64,000 nucleotides of DNA from NCBI GenBank assembly GCA_932521025.1, contig OW051468.1, forward strand, positions 3,906,064-3,970,063, written 5' to 3'. A program made the translations under genes and the position numbers. Every line of letters begins with the position of its first letter. The first letter of the stretch is position 1. Source of the stretch: Oscheius onirici (taxonomy: Eukaryota; Nematoda; Chromadorea; Rhabditida; Rhabditidae). The notes beneath the pieces are model-generated. The model was not told the origin of the DNA. It searched no databases and saw nothing but the letters and a program-made list of their open reading frames with translations. Positions 35,301-45,739 of the stretch are shown here, piece after piece.

Positions 35301-36357
35301 AAGGTCTAATTGAACTAGCCGACAAAATGACTATCAGGGTGGTAAAAAGTCGACGGCGATGGGGTTGTCAACACACGCGATTAATGACAATCTGAGGTGA
35401 GAGTCACTTGTTGACAGCATGAGTACCGTATGTTCTTGGGGCAATTAGTCCCTCGCTCACCTTGAGCCTCTTATTTATTCAAGGAGCTAGAAAGGGGAAG
35501 GGAATTGCTGGTCATGAAACAGATGCACACATTAAACTGGATGAGTTAATTTCGGGTCAGGAAAGAGGGTGAATTGGAATTCGTATTCGAAAGAGTCAAG
35601 AGTATCTATGAAACTAAAGAATCTTCTGAAATAATTGGAACGTATAATTAACTTCTCTGATTTTCAAGGATTTCGGGGAGATCGTCATTTGAATCAAAAG
35701 TTTGACTGAATTATCTGAGTTCGGCTAAATAACCACTGAGAACCAGAGCGGTAAACTTCGTACTCTTTATCAAGAGTAAAACCAACACAAAAAATTTGTT
35801 ATTGCTAGTGATCAGTCTAGACTACAGCTTCCGGCTGGACCAATTACTCAATAATTTTGATGATCTTGACTAATGAATAATGCGCGAGGATGACCTCCAA
35901 GAGACGCAACAGATGCCTCAAATGTTGGATGTCTGATTGAATACCGACAAAAAGATGAAGATGTACAGAAAAAGATGAAGGATGGGCGTGGTTGTCATTG
36001 TGCGTGTGCTCCGGGAGGGATCCACCTAGACACGCTCTATCTCGTGACTCGAGACACGCATCCCAGCCCCATTCTGTCCCATCAAAAGTCTCACAGAAGA
36101 CCTTCTTCCCACTTCTTCTCCCATTCCTTTAGGTCAACTGAGGACCAATTTGAAGCCTTCTGTTTGTCTTGGCTCCGAATTCGAGAGGCCAATTTGGACG
36201 GGCACTTCCCGTCGCCTTGAGAGAGCTCTACCGTAGTCTTTTCAGGAATTTGTAGTCTACCAGGTCATTAGGGAATCGTAACTCATTACACAGAGTGTCA
36301 GATCTAGAATCGAACTAACCTTTTAAAGTTTCTCTGTCGTCTCTTGCTAGCATACAT
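32324..36357 (-). CDS. ahr-1: Aryl hydrocarbon receptor (bHLH-PAS transcription factor)
   Basis: AHR-1 dimerises with the ARNT homolog AHA-1 and controls neuronal fate and behaviour in nematodes. The first exon reads [13 protein letters not shown] (36357), then after a 1.1-kb intron the b[43 protein letters not shown]. After a second large intron come PAS-A ([32 protein letters not shown]), [20 protein letters not shown] and PAS-B ([40 protein letters not shown]). [20 protein letters not shown] and [20 protein letters not shown] are nearly identical to Caenorhabditis AHR-1. The end reads [14 protein letters not shown], stopping at 32324. Nematode AHR-1 does not bind dioxin in known cases. This gene's large introns are unusual here and hold a LINE fragment. 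Confidence 0.97.
34239..34409 (+). mobile_element. 5'-truncated RTE tail inserted in an ahr-1 intron
   Basis: The fragment encodes the RTE C-terminal motif [29 protein letters not shown] and ends in an (aat)n tract, the usual RTE 3' tail. It is flanked by the 10-bp direct repeat agagtcgcta at 34229-34238 and 34410-34419, a target-site duplication. Confidence 0.85.
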
Positions 36358-38075
36358 CTTCAGCTACCTGAAAACGAGTTTTTTGTGCTCGCACTCTTTT
36401 GAATAGACGCAGTGTGGTTACGGTAGAAATAAGAGACTCGACCTAAACTAGTCAAAACGGTTCCAATCAGAGTACAGTTATTGGTACTAGTCGTAATTTC
36501 GATATTTATGGAAAAATCTATTTTGTCGACGGCGTCGTCGACTCTCAAACCGATCGCGTGCAGCACGCATCTCGCACATCAGAAGCATGCTGACAAGGCA
36601 ATAACTGTACTCTCTCGAGGGGAAGTCTTCGGAAGAAGGGGAACAAGAGGGATATCGAGTTGATTAATTAGGAAATCAGTAGGACGGATAGCAGATTTGA
36701 GAAAGAGGGCGGAGTCAAGACGAGGCGGGCAGAGATATCGTAGATTCGGAGCCAAGAGGCGTGGCACGTCTAGGCGGACGAACCAATCGCCGGGGCCGCT
36801 TGGATTCAATTGAGTGAGACTTTCAGTTGTTCAGTCCGATTTGATAGAGAAGAGTTTTGTTTTGGAGAGGGGTTCAATCGGGTACGATTCCTAGACAGTT
36901 GGACAGCCATTTGGGTCTCGCATTGCTTCGAAGAACCAGAGCAGGAGCTGATCAACACGTTTGACATTACCGTTACTCTCTCAAGTAGCTACAGTACCGT
37001 CAGTATCACAATTATGTGGATCTCTCACTTGTTTCAGATTACACCATCTTCTATCCTTTTGCTGTGAATCTGATAGTGCTAGTCAATTGTTTTAAAGAAG
37101 TAGAGTAGCTCGAGCCTTTTCATCTTCGACACTTATATTGCAACAAACTTTTTTGTTTTAACTCTGACATCAAGTTGTTTTCTCATAACAAGTTCAAGTT
37201 TCAAGTTTATTCGCTGTATCAAGTCTATATTCGACAAGAGCGGCTCTTCGGACAGACCGTGGCGGTGCTGCATATTCCTCGGAGAGTGGAACAGTACCTC
37301 TCGCGCTTGTCCAGGGCGTCGTCGAGAGAGGGTTGATCTACGCGTTCCCAGGCGTGTTTCGTAGATGAAGAGTACGATCCGAGCTTCTTCAGTGCTAGGT
37401 GGATCGGGATCCGCTGTTGCAACGACTGGTGGTAGAGTTGAACTGCCGTGATTCCGTCTTCTTGGGAAGAGTAGAACGTCTAGTGGAGAAGACGAGACGA
37501 TATTTGGTAGCAATTCTGTTCCGGTATCATAACATGACTGGAAATCGAATATCGGAAGAGTTCAAATCTAGCGTCCTTTTAGATGGATTCGTTGTATTTA
37601 TTGAGCATCCTAGTAGAAAATAGACAAGCTGGTAGAAGAGACATCAGCTAACGACGCATCAACTAAAGAACAAAAAGTAACTAATAACCATTTACAACTG
37701 ACACGTCTTGACAAGGCAACTTTAATAAGCCTTACTTGAGTTCGGCAAAACATAGTTTCCTGCTCAGTACTCTCATTCCCGACGCCGTTAATCGGCTCAA
37801 AAACAGCTGTATATGCTACAATTGACTTCCGAGACCTCACGGATTTCCCCCGTCGTGTCTGCGCAACACATTTGAAAAAGACTGGCTATAATTAGCCAGT
37901 GAATAGATTTTTACTGAACAAAAAGAAATGAGAACCTAACTCGAGAGAACCCGATGGTTGAGAACAAGTTTTACAACAATCGTGGTGAGACCCGTAATGA
38001 TAGAGTCAGAAAAAGGGAGAGACTACAATAACAAACTGGACTGATATCTACAGAAAAAAAAGGTGAAAGACGGTA
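36358..38075. other. Intergenic region, no supported gene
   Basis: This is the upstream region of ahr-1 and the downstream region of the armadillo gene. An acceptor (gttttcag) precedes the ahr-1 ATG by 10 nt. Minus-strand frames at 37133-37513 are open in two frames but show no conserved motif or signal. Nothing else is recognised. Confidence 0.4.
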
Positions 38076-41000
38076 TTAGTAATAACCTCCATCCATGGCT
38101 TGACTCATTTCTTCGAACATGGACTGGGTGTTCTCCGGATTGAAACTATTGCAAATTTGGTTGGCTAGACGATCTGAAATTGTGTTTATCCACGCGAAAG
38201 AAAGAGAAACTGACTGATATCGGGGTCTTGACTGAGACAGAGTTCCTGGAAGACTCTTTGGCAGTTGTCTCTCCAAAACAAAGAAACTTCTTCCACGCAG
38301 ATGGCTGAACAGAACTCGAGGATTTTGATGACGTACGTCTTTTCTTTTTCGAAAATACTGATCCATCGTATCAATTGGGTGTTGCAGGTGTTACTGAAAA
38401 GGAACATATTTTTTTAGAGAAAATGGTATGAAAACTTACACAACAAGAACTTTGATTTTGTTACGGACTTCTGTCCCGTTTGGAAGTCGCATCGGATCGA
38501 AAACCTCCCAAATGAGATGGAGGGTACAGATGGCTTCTTTGGCGATATCCGCAAGGCGTTTTCGTACCTCCATCTGAATTGGATGAGTTGAAGAATGAAA
38601 GAAGCTTACCCTCTGATCGACCTTCTCGAATCTGGACTGCATCTCTCCAACCAACAGCATCAGCCAGGCTATTGCGTTTTCTTTCTTGTGCGAGTCCGTG
38701 ACTCTGGTCAGAATGCCTCCGTGGTGAACAGATCCACAATGTTTGACCAACCTTCCAATGCACTGAAATTTCTTTGTTGTTCATAAAACTATGAATTAAC
38801 TGACGACAATGATTCGAGTAAAAAGAGCCATATATGCGCTCCATCGACTGCCGAAGATGGTATCTCTTTCGTTGTGATAGATGTCGCTCATTTGGCTGAG
38901 AAACAGTCTCATCACTTCCTAAAATCTTGATGTTTTTCGAACTAATTGTATTCAAACCTCAGCTTTTTGCCCCGGAAGAACCGAATCTGGGACGAACCCC
39001 GTATTAAAGACAATGACATTAAAGGTGCAAAGAAGAGTGTCTTCCGTATCCAAAGCACAGCTAGCCACCGCATCCCATTTTTCTTTTGAACCCAGGACGC
39101 TTTTGAGAGCGACGAAACGAGTGATCCAGTGAATGAGCGTCTCAAGAAGCTGCGGCTGCTTGAGGTAATCTCGAACTGTCGGCGAAAATCGAGCCAATTC
39201 GTAGAGACTTTGAGCGATGGCCTGATGGGCTTTTCCACAAGGGATGTCTGACATCGTTGTCAGAATGTCCATCGAAGTCACAATCTGAAACCTTTGGTGT
39301 TTTTAATTAAAACAAACAAGCACCATAAGAGCCACATTGACATCAATAAATCCTCCGGGCGTCTGTGTTCTCATCATGGCCTTGTATCTCTCAACGTCGC
39401 TAGCCACATCGACATCCACTTTTGTTGTGTCGACAAGAAGATTACAAAAATTTCGCAGAATGTTTGCTGTCGCGTTACTGATCTCAAAGAGCCCATGTTC
39501 TCGATTTCTAAGAGAGTTGTGGAAGACGTCACATATCGCCTAAAAGGATGTTTGACTTGGATCACCAACTTTCATCGCCACATTTCTCACAATCAATCCA
39601 CCTTGGAAGACATTGTGCTTTTGCAATAAAGAGATAAAACTAACCGACAAACCATTGAACTGGAGAAGCTGAATGGCCACCTTGACCTGACGACGAATCT
39701 GTTCGGCCAACCGTCGTTCTCCCTCTTCTCCCAACAAGAGCGAAACTATTTTGATGATCTGTCGTAAGATTGTAGGAATAATGCTCTAAAAAGACGTTTT
39801 TTCCCACATTCAAACAAACATACAGATTTTGGTCTGCTGCCCAAAACCACATTGATTCTTTGGAAAATGATAGGAACGAGTGCGTTACCAGTGCTTGGAC
39901 AGGACAATAAGCTCTGAAACTTTGTATTTTTAGGCGAGACCAGTCCAAACCTTGACAGATTCCGTATGGTGGGCTAAACTAGCCAGAATGCCTAACTGAA
40001 ACAGAATCAATTCCATCGTTTTTGGGGCATTCAGTTGCGCCAAGAGTTCGATCGTAAAGTTCTGTTGTCCTCTAACAGTTGCTCTGAATTTGGCCTTCTC
40101 CGCCACGGACCCTTTCCAGCCGAGAATCATATCCACGGCATGAGCGAGAGACGGATTCCACTGGCACCTCCTGAAATTTGACATTTTCAAGATCTGCTTG
40201 AAGATAACTCACAAGTTTTCGACTACTACCACAATTCCCTTGTCGAGGGCAATTTCCTTGGCCACAGCATCTTCCGGGAAATGTCTTACGATTATTTTGA
40301 AACAGGCGCAGCAGTTAGCATAGCTGCTTCCTTGCTCCTATAAAATAATGTTTGAAGGGTTCAATCTATATCTTACCCTCATCACAGCCTTGTTCCGAGT
40401 GAATTGACCCAGAGCTCTGATCAAAACAGGGACCATTTCGACGATAGGCATTAGCTGGCTTCGAAGAAGATCGTAGTCGCCCTTTCTCCTTCTTCTGTCG
40501 ATACCTTGTAGCTGCTTCAGAAAGGTCGTCATGTCCCGGACAATATGATTGTGCGCATTCATGTCGAAAAAATGCTGCTTCCAGTGTGGTAGAAACTGAG
40601 GAAGCTCGGCAAGGTTCGTCTGTGGCGGGAAGGGAGAAGGATTCACATGCATCGGATCGATATTTTCAGATCCGGACATGGAAGAGATTTGTGAAGGAGA
40701 CCTCATGTCCATCGGACATTCCATTGGCATGTCAAAAGGAAGTATCGAGCCATAACTCATCACAGAACCATGGTCACTGTACACTCCACTCATGCCGGAC
40801 ATTACGGACGGGGCGACCGAGGGAACCTGAACTCTTAGAAGGTGGAAAGATGAAGAGTTACCGGTGAGTAGGAGGTCATGTGGGGATTCATCCATTCCTG
40901 AAGCTGAGCCGCTCGATGAGGATTCTGACGAGAAGGCGAACGTGGGTAGGCTCCGGGTCTTAATGAGACATTCATTAGGTATATTTTAATTGACTCATAA

Positions 41001-41934
41001 TATTTAACAATCAATTGTTTACATTGACATTTGTAGTCTTTAGTTGTCACCAGCCGTCTACGACGGTTGTCGCCGCCCTGGCGCCTGCGGCGCTCAGAAG
41101 TGAGAAGAATGTTGTCCAATCATTAGATTTCTCGTTCCCACTATGTTCAAAACTAACTATCTAATCCTAAGAAAAGCTAACTTGACCTGACTTGTCCTGA
41201 CTTGTTCGTGGCCACGGACATCGCCACAAACTGACAAACACATAGTCCACCACAGACACCATTGCGCTTTAGTAGTAGAGAGATACTTTCAAACAACTCT
41301 CTTCTACTTTTTCAATTGAACACATGAATCTTATCACTGTCTGTGCGTTTCTTACTGGGGATACAAACTATCTTTTCCCAAAGTAATTCCCCCTAAATTA
41401 TGTTTTACTCTTGGGCGACTTCAACTCAAAGGTTGGAAGAGATGATACAAACAGCGACATAGTAGGAACTGCGACTCTTTATCCAGGGAACAACAGAGGG
41501 AAGCTGCTCGTGGAACTGATCCACACTCGCCAGGGGCGTGAATTTGTGAATAAATCTAAATCTAATCTAAATCTAAATCTATGGGCTCAAAGGTATTAGT
41601 TTATCTAACTTCTAAGAAACCGACTTTGGTAGAACAGGATAGTTTGTAAACTTTAGTCTTCAATTACTATTTACGAAATAAATAAACAAACTCACAGCTG
41701 CGGAGGTTGTTGATAGGCCGGATGCATTGGAACTGACCCCAGCTGACCCGGTTGAGGAGTGGCTGCGGCCTGTGGATAGTTGGGCATTGGTGGCATCGAA
41801 GGGCAAGGAGAAAAGGGTTGCATCTGAAGAGTCTTTGGAACAAACTTCTACTCAAAAGATACCTGTTGATATTGGTAAGGATGTTGTTCAGGATATGGAG
41901 GAAGTACTCCTGACACTGGCGGTGTATTAAGCAT
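38076..41934 (-). CDS. Divergent beta-catenin-like armadillo-repeat protein
   Basis: About 13 exons give a protein of roughly 800 residues. The N-terminus is Pro/Gln-rich (MLNTPPVSGVLPPYPEQHPY) and continues QEWMNPHMTSYSP and SVMSYGSILPFDMPMECPMD. The rest is helical repeats: LLRSQLMPIVEMVPVLIRAL, NCCACFKIIVRHFPEDAVAK, FTIELLAQLNAPKTMELILF, VFQGGLIVRNVAMKVGDPSQ, ATANILRNFCNLLVDTTKVD, AHQAIAQSLYELARFSPTVR and EAICTLHLIWEVFDP, ending QAMDGGYY at 38076. Length, disordered N-terminus and repeat layout resemble the divergent nematode beta-catenins (WRM-1 or SYS-1 type) that act in Wnt signalling. Individual repeats are too diverged for a firm assignment by eye. A first intron of about 0.7 kb holds repeats. 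Confidence 0.55.
41045..41292 (+). repeat. Dispersed ~230-bp repeat, copy 1
   Basis: The stretch from cagccgtctacgac to ttagtagtagagagat is the reverse complement, at high identity, of 51338-51562. It contains agaatgttgtccaa, ttagatttctcgttcc, caaaactaactatctaatcc and ccaccacagacacc, all shared with copy 2. It carries no gene and is probably a MITE or SINE. It lies in an intron of the armadillo gene. Confidence 0.8.
41405..41600 (+). mobile_element. RTE endonuclease fragment
   Basis: The frame LGDFNSKVGRDDTNSDIVGT matches the catalytic GDFN segment of the RTE endonuclease and continues for about 40 residues (NNRGKLLVELIHTRQ). It is followed by a tandem aaatct stretch at about 41560-41582. 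The rest of the element is missing. It lies in the armadillo gene's large intron. Confidence 0.65.
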
Positions 41935-41939
41935 AGCTC

Positions 41940-43248
41940 AGAAGGAAAAGAGACATAGATGATGGTACTCTGCAATCGAACAATAACAAGAGGAACATAT
42001 GGTTCTGGGTGAGAAAGTATTTGAATTAGAGAGGGCCGTAATTAGCGGACACGAGGAGATTTGTGACCTTACTGTGACCGGAAATTACGGATCGTTAACT
42101 GATCGAAAAGAGAGGAAAGAGGGCGGAGTCGAGAAAGAAAAAGTTGTCCAGAAACAAAGAGAGAATTCAAATGGGACCCATTCAAACCGGTGCTAGTCTG
42201 CGCGAGTCGCTTACTCACTCGTGGGAAACTCGACCACGCCTGACCACATATTTGAATTTGTACTTGTACTGTCTGGGACTCACTCTGATAAAGAGAAGAG
42301 TCAAGGCCCATTCCAAAACTCATAAATTATAAGCCAGAAGGGCTCGTTGGCAGGTGGTCAATGAACGCGACTCGGATATCTCTCTGCCTGACCCAGTGAG
42401 ACTATTGCCAATGGGAATCGATTGGGAGAGAAACAGTTAGTCAGAGATTGAGACATGGTCCTCATCAGCTGACCTTTACATCTGAGGTGTCCGGGAACCA
42501 GGAGGGAGAGAGACTATGGACAAACTGTGCACGACAGGCCATCAAGATCGCGGGCAGATAAAAGGTTTCCACTAGTTTCGATTTGAAAGGCGTGGTGGAA
42601 ATCGAAGAAACTGTCTACCGGTGTCTCCTGTCTAACTGTTTCCTTCAGTGCAAGAACTAAAATGCTCTTAAAAAGAATCAAAGAGAGAAGAAAGAAAGTT
42701 TTAGCTCAAACTTTCGCAGTGTCAAGCAAAAAAGGCGCTTCAAAAAAGGGCTGATAGATACGTGAGAAGTCAACAGAAATGATAGACTCATTGAATACCA
42801 AACAATACGATTTGCTCTGTTTCGAAACCCTATTAATTTCTGAAAGATATAAGAAAAGAAAAGGACAAACTTCCAGTAACGAAAAGTACAATGTCCGGAG
42901 GTAAAAAAGCTTGAGAAAACAGAAAGATCGGAAGAGATCCAGTCGCCAATTCAAATCCTCCGCGTCCCCTCCAAGTGACCCTGACGGTCAGGAGACTCTG
43001 ACCTCTCCACAATGGGTGCACTCTCTCGTCTAGACGGTTCTGACCTGCGTCTCCGCCACCCACTGACCATAAGCACCCATTACCCTCAAAAGGAGTGACG
43101 CATGTGGGTATAATTGGGGTCTCCTCAACTACCTTTAGACAAGTTTCTCGAGACCGATTGTTTATCAAGCACAATCAACACAAACAAAACTTTTACAGCA
43201 ATAACCAGTGTAGCTTCTTCCACAGTCCTGACTCGTCTTACATTCTCC
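41940..43248. other. Intergenic region, no supported gene
   Basis: This is the upstream region of the armadillo gene and the downstream side of the small secreted-protein cluster. Open frames here are short and without motifs. Purine-rich ggagagag tracts are frequent, and no repeat unit was identified. Confidence 0.4.
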
Positions 43249-43416
43249 TCACAATCGGACTCTCTTGATCTTGTTGATCGGAGCACATCTGGAGATTCTG
43301 TCACAGAATTCGTAGGACTGACAGTCTAGGTCTCCGAAACAGGGCGTATTGTGCTGGTAGCCGTTCGAGGGAAAGATTCCAGAGGCTGAGAAAAGAGTTA
43401 GGAGAAGACTAATCAT
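43249..43416 (-). CDS. Very small secreted cysteine-containing peptide
   Basis: A 55-residue single-exon frame starts with a signal peptide (MISLLLTLFSASGIFPSNG) and reads NTPCFGDLDCQSYEFCDRIS RCAPINKIKRVRL. The C-x4-C-x5-C-x5-C spacing is typical of small secreted peptides. The basic C-terminus could be a processing site. The family was not recognised. It is adjacent to the two-domain cysteine-rich cluster but has a different cysteine pattern. Confidence 0.5.
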   Translation of the reverse strand: MISLLLTLFSASGIFPSNGYQHNTPCFGDLDCQSYEFCDRISRCAPINKIKRVRL

Positions 43417-43731
43417 TTTGTCGAAGAACACGATGGTTTTAACACGAAACCGTAAACGCGGGAAAATAGCTCCTCTCGTCAGTAGTTTTTTCACACAGCA
43501 ACGAAGGTAGTGTAACTATTGTCAGAAGAGTGTTCGCGCTATTTCTATTCACTTTTTTTCTAAAAACTCTTGTCAAGCACAAAAAGATAATCTAGGAGAA
43601 ATATTGGAAGAATGCAAATTTATTACGTTAAGAACTACACACAGAAAGACAAAGAACGAAGAGTCTACGACCTTTAATTGAAGCGGTCTTCGATTCCATT
43701 GTTGTAAGAACTTTTCAGTGAACAACTGTTT

Positions 43732-44010
43732 TTATATGACTACCTCGTAGTATTTTTGTCTCTGACTTCTTTTACAGAAACACTGTTCATTGATCGTGGT
43801 ACAGATTGTTCTCCAGTGGAGTCCGCAGCTTCGATCACGATCTGGACAACGCCAGACGGGTTCTCTCAGTGCCGGGACAAAGTAGTACTCGTTGGTACAG
43901 TTCTTCACATTCGGATTGGTACACTCGTACATTTTCTTCTCGTAGGCGGAGGCGTATTGGGCAGCTAGAGCCGGGGAGACGACTGCCAGAAGGACGATCA
44001 GGTTAGTCAT
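43732..44010 (-). CDS. Secreted cysteine-rich protein, one-domain member of the local family
   Basis: The signal peptide MTNLIVLLAVVSPALA is followed by KMYECTNPNVKNCTNEYYFV, REPVWRCPDRDRSCGLHWRT and ICTTINEQCFCKRSQRQKYY. The order C-NP-C...Y...C....C....C...C-C-K matches domain 1 of the genes at 44561-45015 and 45084-45540. The frame ends soon after the position where those genes have an intron leading to domain 2. No domain 2 sequence is seen downstream, so this member appears to have lost it. An AATAAA lies at about 43620 on its strand. Confidence 0.65.
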   Translation of the reverse strand: MTNLIVLLAVVSPALAAQYASAYEKKMYECTNPNVKNCTNEYYFVPALREPVWRCPDRDRSCGLHWRTICTTINEQCFCKRSQRQKYYEVVI

Positions 44011-44560
44011 CCTGAATGGGGTAAATCGTAAAAAAGAGGTGTGAAAAGATGAAAAATGGTCAGGAAATTAGTCAACAATGACGACCCGCAAAAATTTGGG
44101 AATGATGTCAAGGGAACATTTCGGAAAGGAATCAAAGGTCTCTGAATGGTAATGAGTCCATTTCTGCTGTCCCGAAATTGACGTCTCGCTAATGACATTG
44201 GCTCAGAACAGATTGAAAAGAGCTATATTTTACCAAGAAGGAAGATTGGAAAGAACATTGTTTCCAACATAAATGCGTCGAGAAAGCAGTCACTTCGTTG
44301 GATGGCACGGGGAGCGGACAGCTCACTTTATATACAAGGTCGAAGAGAAAAAACGTCTTTTTCTATTCGAAGGGCGGACTCATTATTCAATACCGTCACT
44401 TTCGGCTGCCGTGCATTCCCGAGAGTGGAATTTCAGGAGAACAACGAAAGTCCTCCTGGATGAAAAACATACCAAAGTTGTTATGATTTCCAAACACAAT
44501 AGCCGTTACTTCTTCTTCTACAATTTATGAGCACATATCACACAAACAATGAATCACGAA

Positions 44561-45015
44561 TCAGTTTCGAACACAATTGGCCTGACAGTAGCACATCCCG
44601 TCCTCCTTGTACCCACAATTGGCTCCTTTCGGATGACGGCATTCGATTCCAAGATTTGGGCAGAAACATTGGGTTTGATACTTGCTCTGGTTGTAAATAT
44701 AGCAGCCGACAGGGCACTTCAATAGATTTTTTAGGTTTATCGAATAATTGTCACCTTCACTGAAGCCATGGATTCAGTTGCCTTACACATGCAGTTCCCA
44801 TTTCGAATCTCACAGAGTCTGTTGCCTTCACGGAAACAGTTTCTCTTCCATTGAGTACAATTGAACAAGTAGTAGAAGCTTTGGAACTGCTCGACCTGCT
44901 CGTAGTTATCTGCTTCACAATCGGGATCCGGGTTGGTACATTGGATTATCTGGAGGTCGTAGAGTGTGTCCTGAGAGAGCGAGAAAGGAATGACGATGAC
45001 TAGAAGCAGCAACAT
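44561..45015 (-). CDS. Two-domain secreted cysteine-rich protein (family member B)
   Basis: The signal peptide MLLLLVIVIPFSLS is followed by domain 1 (LYDLQIIQCTNPDPDCEADN, FNCTQWKRNCFREGNRLCEI, NGNCMCK). A 40-nt intron leads to domain 2: CPVGCYIYNQSKYQTQCFCP NLGIECRHPKGANCGYKEDG MCYCQANCVRN, ending at 44561. Domain 2 has ten cysteines in a C-x3-C...CxC...C...C....CxC...C order. This matches no family I know with confidence. The gene is divergent from member C with 68 bp between ATGs. No repeat or transposon separates them, so a shared promoter is likely. Confidence 0.7.
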
Positions 45016-45083
45016 GTTCTGAATGGAAGGAAAAATATTTTTATGAGTATTAGAACAACAACCATTCTCTCTTCTTTTCAGTC

Positions 45084-45540
45084 ATGCTTCTTCTATTCGT
45101 TCTCCCCGTCACGTTATCACTGACTCTCTACGATCTGACGATGACCCAATGCTCCAACCCGCATCCCCAGTGTCTGGTTAAAAACTACGAGAAGATTGGA
45201 GACAATCACGGAGTCTTCTACATGTACCATTGTTCTCAATGGGATTTCTACTGCAAAAGGTCAAGAGACATTTTTTGTATGAAGGAGAATGGACGATGTA
45301 TGTGTAAAATATCACCGCTTCGAGGAATGGCAGAGGTTGTTTTGCTAACAATAATCTAACCCAAAACTTTAGTGTCCGAAAAACTGCGACTTCAATCTCA
45401 ACTCGAAGTTTCCTACCTACTGTCAGTGTAACAATCTTGGAACTGGGTGTAAGCATCCAGACGGAGCTCAATGTGGTTTCCGGACAGATGGAATGTGCTA
45501 CTGTAAGGGAAAGTGTCCCTTCAACCCTTTTATCCTCTGA
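45084..45540 (+). CDS. Two-domain secreted cysteine-rich protein (family member C)
   Basis: The signal peptide MLLLFVLPVTLSL is followed by domain 1 (LYDLTMTQCSNPHPQCLVKN, MYHCSQWDFYCKRSRDIFCM, NGRCMCK). After a 38-nt intron at the same position as in member B comes domain 2: CPKNCDFNLNSKFPTYCQCN NLGTGCKHPDGAQCGFRTDG MCYCKGKCPFNPFIL, ending at 45540. The two proteins align end to end with all cysteines kept. The protein is probably extracellular and disulfide-rich. Function is unknown. Confidence 0.7.
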
Positions 45541-45739
45541 ATAAACTTTTTTTCACAATACTAGTATCACAAACAAGAGTTTTCAGTAATCTTTAGTTTA
45601 TATTTTAAACGAAAGAATTAATGCTTTTTTGGAAAAATAGAAAATGTTTAAGTACTTGAACATGTCAAGCATAATCAACCCAAACGGTTTCCAAGGAGTG
45701 TCATCAGTCTAGTCAGGAGTCACCTCAGCAGCTGGTCCG

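Noticed and set aside
37133..37513. Possible gene upstream of the armadillo 3' end
   Set aside because: Two overlapping frames are open but neither has a motif, a signal peptide or clear splice partners.
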